Counted from the first letter of the stretch, positions 1 through 6,511 are shown. The stretch: DNA of 7,362 bases from Oscillospiraceae bacterium (GCA_902802215.1 CADCLH010000102.1:1-7362), one strand, 5' to 3'. The notes: generated by a model from the sequence alone, not told the origin. Program-made: numbers and translations.

Positions 1-3
1 GGC

Positions 4-1605
4 TCAGTCGTTGAACTCGCAGACGTAGCCCATGGTGCCGGAGTACATGTCCGGATAGTCCCTGCAGGGATCGTCGCGGTTGTCGTTGTAGGCCCAGCCA
101 TTGTGGTTCCAGAGCATGATGAAATCCTCGTCATGCCGTCCGGTGTCGTCGTTGTCGACGTAGGTCGGCTCGCCCTTGGCCCAGCGGAAATAGCCCTCGA
201 AGGAGGCGTCCTTGCCCTCCCAGAGATAGGGGCGGCTGTCGGGATCGTCGTAGGCGTCGCCGCCGCGGCTGCAGCCGATCCAGACGCGGCTGAGGCCCTC
301 GGCCTCGGCCAGGGCGATGATGTGCTCAAGCTCCTCCTCGGTCTCGATGACGACCAGATGGCCGCCCATGCCCTCGCACTTCTTCTTGGCGTCCGTCCAG
401 CTCACATCGTCCTTGAAGATCTTGTACTCGTGCTCCTTGGGGGTCTCGATCTCGGGGATCTCCACCGGCTCCATCGTCGAGCTCGGCCCGGGAGGCGTCG
501 TATTGAAATCCTCATAGGAGATGGGATAGCCGTCCTCCGCGGTGGGGGCCATCGTGGCGGAATAGGGGTCGACCACGGGCTCGAGCTTGTTGTCGGTCTG
601 GGAACGCGCCTGTTCAAAGTCCTTCAGCATGGCGTTCATGATGATCGCCACCATGACCAGCACCGCACACAGGACCAGAATGACGGCGAGCGGTCTTCTT
701 CTGCGCTTTTTCACCTCTTCAGCAATCTTCCTTTCTCGGTCGGTTTTCAGCTTGTACTGGACCGCGGGGCTGCTGCGCTCAAGCGTGACGGGCGCGAGCT
801 CGTCCTCCGCCTTGCGCTTCGGAGCAGCGGGAGAGGAGGTCTCCCGCAGCTTCTGGGAGAGCATCTGCGCCTGCGAGGCGGAGAGGATCTCCTTTTGCCC
901 GCCCTTCTGGGCGGGATTGTATACCTTGACGCCGTCCTCGGGCGGCTCGACGGGGAACTCGTCCGCCGTCTCGATGGCCGTGTCCTCATCGCGGTCGATG
1001 ATGCCGACCATCATGCGCTCCACGTCGCTGAGCTCGCCGTCGGTCTTGTTGAAAATGGCCTCGGCGCTCGGCGCACCGCTGAGATACAGATCCCGGATGC
1101 AGCTTTCGACCACGGCGCGCAGCTCCTCCAGCGTCTGGTAGCGCTCGGAGGCCTTGAAGCGTATGGACTTCTCGATGATCGCGCCCAGACGCTTCCCGGC
1201 GTTTTTGGGGGCGCGCGGATTCCCGCCGCCCATGCGGCGCAGCTGCGCGTCCTCGCACTCGTCCTCGAGCGGGAGCTTGCCGCCGCTGAGCGCATAGTAC
1301 ATCACAAGACCCACCGAGTAGACGTCCGAGGCGGCGGAGAGCTGACCGTTCCAGTACAGCTCCGGGGCGATGTAGTCGAGCTCCTGCCCCTCCCAGGGGG
1401 CCTTGCCCGCCGGACCGATCGCGACGCTCCCGTCGTCGGCGACGCTGATGTTCGCGGGATAGATCCCGCCGCGGCGTCCGCGCGAGCCGACCTCGGCCAC
1501 GACCGCCTTGCACAGGGCCGACACAAACGTGCACAGCTCCTGCTTATCCATTTCGGTGAGTTTTGCACCCAAAGCCTTTTCAGGCTCAAAAACCGGGTTT
1601 GCCAT
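4..1605 (-). CDS. Membrane protein: C-lobe-only pseudokinase, one TM helix, extracellular C-type lectin domain
   Basis: This 533-residue protein looks like a surface receptor. Residues about 20-170 match the second half of a Ser/Thr kinase. The catalytic loop is RGGIYPANI (45-53), where HRDxKPxN is expected, so the catalytic Asp is Gly and the Lys is Tyr. DFG is replaced by PAG (65-67). The structural APE (80-82), the helix with SDVYSVG (93-99) and a late SERYQTLEEL (153-162) are kept. The glycine loop, the VAIK lysine and helix C are absent, so it should not phosphorylate. A linker (171-300) and a basic KKRRRR (299-304) precede the membrane helix (about 305-323), which places the N-terminus inside. 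A Pro/Thr-rich stalk leads to a C-type lectin domain (393-531) with GGHL, WIG, a GYVCE end and four Cys (410, 445, 514, 529). EPT (479-481) and ND (507-508) sit where calcium/sugar EPN and WND motifs lie. The start is supported by AGGAGG (1616-1621), 10 nt upstream, and a consensus promoter. The layout parallels PrkC-type kinases (kinase, TM, ectodomain). The ligand is unknown. Confidence 0.93.
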   Translation of the reverse strand: MANPVFEPEKALGAKLTEMDKQELCTFVSALCKAVVAEVGSRGRRGGIYPANISVADDGSVAIGPAGKAPWEGQELDYIAPELYWNGQLSAASDVYSVGLVMYYALSGGKLPLEDECEDAQLRRMGGGNPRAPKNAGKRLGAIIEKSIRFKASERYQTLEELRAVVESCIRDLYLSGAPSAEAIFNKTDGELSDVERMMVGIIDRDEDTAIETADEFPVEPPEDGVKVYNPAQKGGQKEILSASQAQMLSQKLRETSSPAAPKRKAEDELAPVTLERSSPAVQYKLKTDRERKIAEEVKKRRRRPLAVILVLCAVLVMVAIIMNAMLKDFEQARSQTDNKLEPVVDPYSATMAPTAEDGYPISYEDFNTTPPGPSSTMEPVEIPEIETPKEHEYKIFKDDVSWTDAKKKCEGMGGHLVVIETEEELEHIIALAEAEGLSRVWIGCSRGGDAYDDPDSRPYLWEGKDASFEGYFRWAKGEPTYVDNDDTGRHDEDFIMLWNHNGWAYNDNRDDPCRDYPDMYSGTMGYVCEFND

Positions 1606-1628
1606 GCTGTCCGCTCCTCCTGTCTCCG

Positions 1629-1645
1629 TGTATGGCTACCATACA
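1629..1645. promoter_or_regulatory. Candidate operator: 17-bp perfect palindrome at the transcription start
   Basis: TGTATGG-CTA-CCATACA is a perfect inverted repeat with 7-bp arms and a 3-bp centre. It abuts the -10 box and covers the predicted start of transcription, where a dimeric repressor commonly blocks initiation. The size fits GntR- or TetR-type operators, but no regulator gene is in the window and the cognate protein cannot be named. In RNA it could also form a small 5' hairpin. The palindrome is seen directly; the operator role is inferred. Confidence 0.45.
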
Positions 1646-1673
1646 TCGTAGCACAGGAAAAGTATTATGTCAA
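1645..1673 (-). promoter_or_regulatory. Sigma-A-type promoter of the pseudokinase/lectin gene
   Basis: Read on the minus strand, a perfect TTGACA (1668-1673) is followed after 17 nt by TACGAT (1645-1650), four of six matches to TATAAT. The -10 box is preceded by TGC, an extended -10 element. Spacing and boxes are textbook for the housekeeping sigma factor. Initiation would be expected near 1636-1640, leaving a leader of about 30 nt with the AGGAGG ribosome binding site. This promoter lies between the stop of the upstream beta-CASP gene and the start at 1605, so the gene can be transcribed on its own. Confidence 0.8.
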
Positions 1674-1717
1674 CGAAAAACGACGGCTTTCCTCTTTTTT
1701 CCGCAGAGCGGGGGCGC

Positions 1718-3322
1718 TCATTTTTCGATGGCGTTCGACAGCCGTTCGATTTCCTTGGTCCAGCGCTGCAGGTCCTTGTTGGGACGGCCCTCCGAGGCGC
1801 GGCACAGCTTTAACAGCCGCTCGGCCGCGGCGACGAACTCGGCGAAGATGCGCGCGGCCTTCGTGGACGGCACGGAGCGCCGCTCGACGGGCCGCGGCTC
1901 GGCCACGGTCTCGAACTCGCCGCGCAGCAGGTCGAAGCAGGTGCCGCTGTAGGGGGCGAAGGCGTGATAGCCCAGCTCCTGCTCCAGACACTTGACAAAG
2001 CTGTCGGAGGCGTCGGGGTCGCCGTGGTTGACAAAGACCAGCTCCGGCTTCTGCTCGAAGCCCTTGAGCCAGGAGATCAGACCCAGCTTGTCGGCGTGGC
2101 CGCTGACGCCGGGCAGCACGTCGATGGCGGCGTTGACCTCGATGGTCTCGTCGAAGAGCTTGACCGTCGAAGCCCCGTCGACCAGGATGCGCCCCAGCGT
2201 CCCCTCGGCCTGATAGCCCACGAAGAGGACGCGGCATTCCTCGCGCCAGAGGTTGTGCTTGAGATGGTGGCGGATGCGGCCCGCGTCGCACATGCCGCTG
2301 GCCGAGAGGACCACCTTGGGCGTGGGGTCTTCGTTGATGGCCTGCGAGTCGCTCTTCGAGACCGACAGCTCCAGACCGTCGAACCAGATGGGGTTGACGC
2401 CGGAGCGGATGAGCGCCTGCGTGTCCTCGTCCAGAAACGAGGTGTCGCATTGCAGGAAGATGCTCGTGGCCTCGATGGCCAGAGGGCTGTCCACATAGAC
2501 CGGGAAGTCCCCGTGCCCGGTGACGAGCCCGCGCTCCTTGATCTCGCGCAGGAAGTAGAGCAGCTCCTGCGTGCGGCCGACGGCAAAGGCCGGGATGATG
2601 ACGTTGCCGCCTTTGTCCAGCGTCTCCTGGATGCGGGAGGCCAGCGCGGTAACATAGTCCACGCGCTCGTGGCTGTGGAGCCTGTCGCCGTAGGTGGACT
2701 CGATCACCAGGTACTGCGCGTCGCGCACGAACATCGGGTCGCGCAGGATGGGCTGGTCGAGGTTTCCGATGTCGCCCGAGAAGCAGAGCTTGCGCTCCTC
2801 GCCGTTTTCCCGCAGCCAGACCTCGATGGCGGCGGAGCCGAGCAGGTGGCCCACGTCGGTCAGGCGGATGGATACGCAGTCGTTGACCTGCACGATCTTG
2901 TCGTAGGGGCAGGGGATCATGCGCGACATGATGCCGTCCACGTCCTCCAGATCGTACAGCGGCTCCACGGCCTCCCCGCCGGAGCGCTGGGCGCGGCGGT
3001 TCTTCCACTCGGCCTCCTGCTGCTGGATGTTGGCCGAGTCGCACAGCATGATGTCGCACAGCTGCACCGTGGCGGAGCTCGTATACACCGAGCCGCGGAA
3101 GCCCTGCTTCCACAGCAGCGGCAGCAGGCCCGCATGGTCGATGTGCGCGTGCGTCAGCAGCACGAAGTCCAGCTCCGCCGGGGGGACGGGGATGGGCTCG
3201 TTCTCGAACAGGTCGCGCCCCTGCTGCATGCCGTAGTCCACCAGGCCCTTCTTGTCGCCGACCTCGAGATAGGTGCAGCTCCCCGTGACCTCGTGGGCCG
3301 CGCCGAGAAATGTCATTTTCAT
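1718..3322 (-). CDS. Beta-CASP metallo-beta-lactamase-fold RNase-type protein
   Basis: This 534-residue cytoplasmic protein belongs to the CPSF73/YSH1-like group of metallo-beta-lactamase nucleases, whose studied members cut or trim RNA with two zinc ions. The metal motifs are complete: HAHIDH (58-63), H159 in DVGHLLGS, and D184 in FSGDIGN. The beta-CASP acid is E208 in ESTYGDR (208-214). PAFAVGRTQE (244-253) is the usual family block. Motif B is H409 in SGHAD and motif C is H433 in VNHGD, so activity is expected. About 70 residues after 465 form a charged, helical-looking tail not needed for the core fold. The ATG at 3322 is chosen because GGAGGG (3330-3335) lies 7 nt upstream; Met3 is an alternative. 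No clear terminator follows its stop, so some readthrough into the next minus-strand gene is possible. The exact RNA substrate is unknown. It is not RNase J by length and motif layout. Confidence 0.96.
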   Translation of the reverse strand: MKMTFLGAAHEVTGSCTYLEVGDKKGLVDYGMQQGRDLFENEPIPVPPAELDFVLLTHAHIDHAGLLPLLWKQGFRGSVYTSSATVQLCDIMLCDSANIQQQEAEWKNRRAQRSGGEAVEPLYDLEDVDGIMSRMIPCPYDKIVQVNDCVSIRLTDVGHLLGSAAIEVWLRENGEERKLCFSGDIGNLDQPILRDPMFVRDAQYLVIESTYGDRLHSHERVDYVTALASRIQETLDKGGNVIIPAFAVGRTQELLYFLREIKERGLVTGHGDFPVYVDSPLAIEATSIFLQCDTSFLDEDTQALIRSGVNPIWFDGLELSVSKSDSQAINEDPTPKVVLSASGMCDAGRIRHHLKHNLWREECRVLFVGYQAEGTLGRILVDGASTVKLFDETIEVNAAIDVLPGVSGHADKLGLISWLKGFEQKPELVFVNHGDPDASDSFVKCLEQELGYHAFAPYSGTCFDLLRGEFETVAEPRPVERRSVPSTKAARIFAEFVAAAERLLKLCRASEGRPNKDLQRWTKEIERLSNAIEK

Positions 3323-3351
3323 GGCTTTTCCCTCCGCATTCTTTTTTCTCT

Positions 3352-3381
3352 ATTCTACACCATCCGACCGCCTGCGGGCAA
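3352..3381 (-). promoter_or_regulatory. Probable promoter of the beta-CASP gene
   Basis: On the minus strand TAGAAT (3352-3357), five of six to consensus, lies 18 nt downstream of TTGCCC (3376-3381), four of six to TTGACA. It precedes the GGAGGG ribosome binding site and the start codon at 3322 by a short leader. It is back to back with the plus-strand promoter near 3440, so the 178-bp gap holds a divergent promoter pair. Confidence 0.55.
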
Positions 3382-3438
3382 GCGCAAATGCCATTTTTCG
3401 GTTTTTTTACAATCGCGCTACCAAATCGCGCGGGACTG

Positions 3439-3447
3439 TGCTATACT
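3439..3447 (+). promoter_or_regulatory. Extended -10 promoter of the serine hydrolase/binding protein operon
   Basis: TGC followed by TATACT (3442-3447) is a near-consensus extended -10 box. The -35 position (about 3418-3424) is poor, which is tolerated when TGn is present. Initiation would fall near 3454. That is past the upstream in-frame ATG at 3450 and so supports the ATG at 3501 as the real start. The leader would be about 45-50 nt. Confidence 0.55.
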
Positions 3448-3500
3448 GAATGAAAATGCAGAGAGAAACGTCCGGGGCCGGACGGAAAGAGAGAACGGGT

Positions 3501-4745
3501 ATGAGAAAAAAGATCGTGAGCCTGCTGCTGACGCTGGTATTCATTTGCGGCGCTGCCCTGCCCGCGTACGCCGACGAGGCCGATATGGCCAGGGTCGAGG
3601 GCGGCCTGGAGATCTCGCAGGAGTACGCCGACGAGGTCAGGGCCATGCGCAACGGCGGCATCTTCGACGACGAAGAGCTGGAAAAAATGATGGAGGAATT
3701 CATCACCGCGCACAAGCTCAAGAAAGAGAACATCTCCATCGGCTTCGTCTACACCGCCACCGGCGACACCTGGTACTACAACCCCGATACCTGGTATTAC
3801 CCCGGCAGCATGTACAAGATCCCGCTGATGATGCTCCTGGCCGAGCAGGTCAGCTCCGGCATGCTGACCCAGGACGGCCCGTTCGAGGGCATGACCGTCT
3901 CCCAGTACGAGGAGTATATCCTCACCTACTCCAACAACGACTACGCCCACAGGATGCGCGCCTATCTCGGCGAGGGGGACGACAAGGTCTGGCGCAAGGC
4001 CGCCCAGGCCTACGCCAACATGCCCGAGGATTCCTACAACCCGGACTACATGGACTACAGCTATTTCTCGGCGCGCTATCTGACCGAGGTGCTCACGACG
4101 CTCTACAACGGCGGCGAGGAGCGCTTCCCCAACATCATCCCGTGCATGAAGAAGGCCAACCCCAACCACTATTTCGCCCTGTCCTCGCAAATGGCCGACT
4201 ATGAGATCGCGCAGAAGTACGGCAGCTTCATCGACAACAACAACCGCAACTGGAACGGCACCGCGGGCATCATCTACACCCCCAACCCCATCATCCTCAC
4301 GGTGCTGACGCTCGACGCGCCGTCCTATGAGAAGGTGATCGGCGACGCCGCCGTGATGATGACGGAGTACGCCCTGAAGGTGGACGAGAATCTGGAGAGT
4401 TACCGGCAGGCGCAGGCCGAGAAGGAAGAGGCCGCGCGCCGGGAAGCGGAGCGGGCCGCGCAGGAGGCCGCGGCCGCGGCCGAAGCCGAGGCCGGGCAGC
4501 AGACCGGGGCGCAGACGTCCTCACCGGCGCAGCAGACGCAGAGGACCGAGCGGAAGCTGGATCTCAAGCGCCTGGCCCTGATCCTCGGGATCGGCGCCGT
4601 GCTGCTGGTGGCCGTGGTCATCGGGCTGTACGCCGCGGGAGAGAAGCGCAGAAAACGCGAGCGCTATGAGGAATACCGCCGCCGCTTCGAGAGAGAGCTG
4701 CAGCAGGAGCAGGAGCGGGAGCGCCGCAGACAACAGGAAGAATGA
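3501..4745 (+). CDS. Secreted class A beta-lactamase-like serine hydrolase with C-terminal membrane anchor
   Basis: This 414-residue protein starts with a signal peptide (MRKK, hydrophobic core, likely cleavage after AYA at 22-24). The hydrolase domain spans about 60-295. It has SMYK (103-106, the SxxK nucleophile motif), SNN (144-146, the SDN position), E176-D-S-Y-N180 (matching ExxLN of the omega loop) and K239-Y-G where KTG or KSG is usual. GIIYTPNP (256-263) fits the strand after that motif. The Tyr in KYG is unusual and would crowd the substrate carboxylate site, so a beta-lactam is probably not the substrate; peptidoglycan or another ester/amide is possible. A charged Ala/Glu helix (about 303-331) and a Gln/Thr/Ser linker lead to a membrane helix (about 358-379) and a very basic/acidic cytoplasmic tail ending RRRQQEE. 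The catalytic domain is thus outside. The start is chosen from the signal peptide and promoter position; the ribosome binding site (around 3485-3493) is weak. It overlaps the next gene by ATGA. Confidence 0.92.
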   Translation: MRKKIVSLLLTLVFICGAALPAYADEADMARVEGGLEISQEYADEVRAMRNGGIFDDEELEKMMEEFITAHKLKKENISIGFVYTATGDTWYYNPDTWYYPGSMYKIPLMMLLAEQVSSGMLTQDGPFEGMTVSQYEEYILTYSNNDYAHRMRAYLGEGDDKVWRKAAQAYANMPEDSYNPDYMDYSYFSARYLTEVLTTLYNGGEERFPNIIPCMKKANPNHYFALSSQMADYEIAQKYGSFIDNNNRNWNGTAGIIYTPNPIILTVLTLDAPSYEKVIGDAAVMMTEYALKVDENLESYRQAQAEKEEAARREAERAAQEAAAAAEAEAGQQTGAQTSSPAQQTQRTERKLDLKRLALILGIGAVLLVAVVIGLYAAGEKRRKRERYEEYRRRFERELQQEQERERRRQQEE

Positions 4746-5572
4746 GGACTGCTTTGAATCGACCTTTGAAGAGACGGATCGCCCTGCTGCTGGTCCTGTG
4801 CCTGGCGCTGAGCCTGTGCGGCTGCGGCAGAAGCCGCTTCCGCTACGGCGTCAACACCATCGAGGTGCTCATCGAGCAGGATTACTCGCTGGCCTTCCGC
4901 AACAACGATCCCCTGTACTTTTACGTCACCGCCGCGCTGAGCGTGCTGGCGGCCGAGGGGCGCGTGGACGCGCTGTCGGCCAAGTGGCTCGGCTCGAACG
5001 CGCTCAACTACGCCAAGCAGGCGGACGCGCTCGAGAAGCTCGTCCCGCCGGAGCCGCAGGACCTCATCATCGGCCTGGACATCAACTCCTTCCCCTTTGC
5101 CTATCTGTCCAACGGCGAGTACTGGGGCCTCGATGTGGAGCTCGCGATGGCGGTGTGCGAAAAACTCGGCTGGACGCTGAAGATCCAGCCCATCGAGAAG
5201 GAAAACGTCTACGTCGAGCTCTCCTCCGGCAACATCGACGTCGCCTGGGGCGGCATCGCCCTCGATCCGAAGGAGGCGGCCTCGGGCCAGTATACGGTCT
5301 ACGGCCCGTATATCCACAACGACATCGTGATCGCGACGCGAAACGGCTCGGCCGTGTGGAACAAGATGCGCATGAGCGGACGCAAAATGTGCATGCCCTC
5401 CACGCCGGAGGCCCGCCTCGCGCTGGAGACCGATCCCAAGCTCACCAAACGCCTCGGGCAGATCACGAGGCTCGCGGGAGGCACGATGGAGTGCTTCGAG
5501 TACCTCTACGCCGGCAAGTGCGACGTGGTGCTCACCGACTCCACGGCGGTGGACTACTTCAACTGCCACTGA
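4742..5572 (+). CDS. Circularly permuted family 3 solute-binding lipoprotein
   Basis: This 276-residue protein begins with a basic stretch and hydrophobic core ending in LCGC (Cys28 the likely lipid-modified residue, Cys26 possible), so it should be anchored outside the membrane. The body is a family 3 (amino-acid type) substrate-binding protein with its parts rearranged. Residues about 40-84 (EQDYSLAFRNNDP to KWLG) match the final C-terminal segment of normal family members. After a linker (85-106), residues 107-276 match the family's beginning onward: GLDINSFPFAYL (111-122), GLDVELA (129-135), GNIDVAWGG (163-171), YGPYIHND (187-194), then CDVVLTDSTAVDYF (260-273), where the chain stops. The expected tail after this point is missing here because it is at the front. 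It overlaps the serine hydrolase gene by 4 nt, so translation is likely coupled. No ABC partner genes are present, so it may feed a transporter encoded elsewhere or act as a sensor. The ligand is unknown; an amino acid is typical. Confidence 0.95.
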   Translation: MRTALNRPLKRRIALLLVLCLALSLCGCGRSRFRYGVNTIEVLIEQDYSLAFRNNDPLYFYVTAALSVLAAEGRVDALSAKWLGSNALNYAKQADALEKLVPPEPQDLIIGLDINSFPFAYLSNGEYWGLDVELAMAVCEKLGWTLKIQPIEKENVYVELSSGNIDVAWGGIALDPKEAASGQYTVYGPYIHNDIVIATRNGSAVWNKMRMSGRKMCMPSTPEARLALETDPKLTKRLGQITRLAGGTMECFEYLYAGKCDVVLTDSTAVDYFNCH

Positions 5573-5585
5573 CGAAATACAGGAC

Positions 5586-5621
5586 TTCGGCCGCGGCGAA
5601 ATCCGCGGCCGAAAAACTTTT
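5586..5621 (+). terminator. Rho-independent terminator of the hydrolase/binding protein unit
   Basis: TTCGGCCGCGG (5586-5596) pairs perfectly with CCGCGGCCGAA (5603-5613) over 11 bp with a six-base loop. The stem is followed by AAAAACTTTT, so the U-tract is short and slightly delayed. It begins 14 nt after the stop codon at 5572 and lies just before the rpsB promoter, which fits termination and insulation. Confidence 0.78.
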
Positions 5622-5630
5622 AAAAACCTC

Positions 5631-5659
5631 TTGCAATCTCCCGCTTCTTCTGCTACCAT
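5631..5659 (+). promoter_or_regulatory. Promoter of rpsB-tsf
   Basis: TTGCAA (5631-5636) is five of six to TTGACA in aligned positions except one swap, and lies 17 nt before TACCAT (5654-5659), which is preceded by TGC (extended -10). The expected start is near 5666, giving a leader of about 105 nt before the S2 start codon. Confidence 0.72.
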
Positions 5660-5675
5660 ATCAAGGCATTTCGCA

Positions 5676-5732
5676 CGGACGCGGACTCTCCCCATGTGGC
5701 CCTCGGGCTTGGCAGAGGGGCTGATGCGTCCG
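5676..5732 (+). promoter_or_regulatory. Structured rpsB leader, candidate S2 autoregulatory RNA
   Basis: CGGACGC (5676-5682) pairs with GCGTCCG (5726-5732) to close a 43-base internal region. Inside it CCCTC (5700-5704) can pair with GAGGG (5715-5719) around a ten-base loop. An A-rich, unstructured stretch (5737-5755) then leads to AAGGAG (5754-5759). In E. coli, S2 represses its own rpsB-tsf mRNA through the leader. A similar role here is inferred from position and pairing only. I do not recognise a named RNA family. Confidence 0.45.
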
Positions 5733-5770
5733 GAGGGAAAAAACAAAAACAAAAAGGAGAACATCAAACC

Positions 5771-6502
5771 ATGGCAGTCGTATCCATGAAGCAGCTGCTC
5801 GAGGCCGGTGTCCACTTCGGTCACCAGACCCGCCGCTGGAACCCCAAGATGGCCGAGTACATTTACTGCGAGCGCAACGGCATCTACATCATCGACCTGC
5901 AGAAGACGGTCAAGAAGCTCGAGGAGGCGTACAACTTCGTGCGCGAGCTCGCGGCCAACGACCAGACCATCCTCTTCGTCGGCACCAAGAAGCAGGCGAC
6001 CGACGCCGTCAAGGAGGAGGCCTCCCGCGTCGGCATGTACTATGTGAACGCCCGCTGGCTCGGCGGCATGCTCACCAACTTCAAGACCATGCGCACCCGC
6101 GTGGACCGTCTGGCCCAGCTCAAGAAGATGCAGGAGGACGGCACCTTCGACATGCTGCCCAAGAAGGAAGTCATGAAGCACCTGGGCGAGATGGAGAAGC
6201 TCGAGAAGTATCTCGGCGGCGTGAAGGACATGAAGCGTCTTCCCGGCGCGCTGTTCGTCGTCGACCCCCGCAAGGAGCACAACGCCATCGCCGAGGCCCG
6301 CAAGCTGCACATCCCCATCGTCGCCATCGTCGACACCAACTGCGACCCCGATGAGGTCGACTACGTGATCCCCGCCAACGACGACGCGATCCGCGCCATC
6401 CGCCTGATCTCCGCCACCATGGCCAACGCCGTGCAGGAGGGCCGTCAGGGCGCCGACGCCGCGGTCGAGGAAGAGACCCCCGCCGAGGCCGCCGAGGAAT
6501 AA
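5771..6502 (+). CDS. rpsB: 30S ribosomal protein S2
   Basis: This 243-residue protein has the usual length of S2, a small-subunit protein that binds 16S rRNA and S1/S21-side partners at the platform and neck. The N-terminal block MKQLLEAGVHFGHQTRRWNP (6-25) is diagnostic. Further family blocks are FVGTKKQA (69-76), NARWLGGMLTNF (93-104), LPGALFVVDP (157-166) and IPIVAIVDTNCDPD (181-194). The tail after 225 is acidic (EEETPAEAAEE). The ATG at 5771 is chosen because it gives the conserved N-terminus and follows AAGGAG by 11 nt. An upstream in-frame ATG at 5696 falls inside the leader hairpin and would add non-homologous residues. It is followed by an intergenic hairpin and then tsf, the standard bacterial order. 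Confidence 0.99.
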   Translation: MAVVSMKQLLEAGVHFGHQTRRWNPKMAEYIYCERNGIYIIDLQKTVKKLEEAYNFVRELAANDQTILFVGTKKQATDAVKEEASRVGMYYVNARWLGGMLTNFKTMRTRVDRLAQLKKMQEDGTFDMLPKKEVMKHLGEMEKLEKYLGGVKDMKRLPGALFVVDPRKEHNAIAEARKLHIPIVAIVDTNCDPDEVDYVIPANDDAIRAIRLISATMANAVQEGRQGADAAVEEETPAEAAEE

Positions 6503-6511
6503 GAACGTTTG

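Noticed and set aside
1674..1717. Terminator after the beta-CASP gene
   Set aside because: Only a 4-bp CCGC/GCGG stem followed by A's and a weak AT pairing are seen on the minus strand; not a convincing intrinsic terminator.
103..1995. Long plus-strand open frame of about 630 codons opposite the pseudokinase and beta-CASP genes
   Set aside because: It is antisense to genes with clear domains, has low-complexity Val/Leu/Gly/Asp/Arg composition, and arises from GC-rich codon bias.
3411..3431. Direct repeat AATCGCGC, two copies 13 bp apart
   Set aside because: Short and only two copies; could be a regulator site near the -35 region, but there is too little support to annotate.
3450..3500. Upstream ATG (3450) as start of the serine hydrolase
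   Set aside because: It overlaps the promoter -10 region, has no ribosome binding site, and would place 17 polar residues before a clean signal peptide.
1964..4204. Long plus-strand open frame of about 746 codons
   Set aside because: It runs antisense through the beta-CASP gene and then out of frame through the serine hydrolase, with no recognisable domain.
4465..4500. GC-rich repetitive stretch in the serine hydrolase gene
   Set aside because: It is explained by Ala/Glu codons of a helical linker rather than by a separate repeat element.
5696..5770. Upstream in-frame ATG (5696) as start of rpsB
   Set aside because: It lies inside the leader hairpin and adds residues not found in S2; the ATG at 5771 gives the conserved N-terminus.
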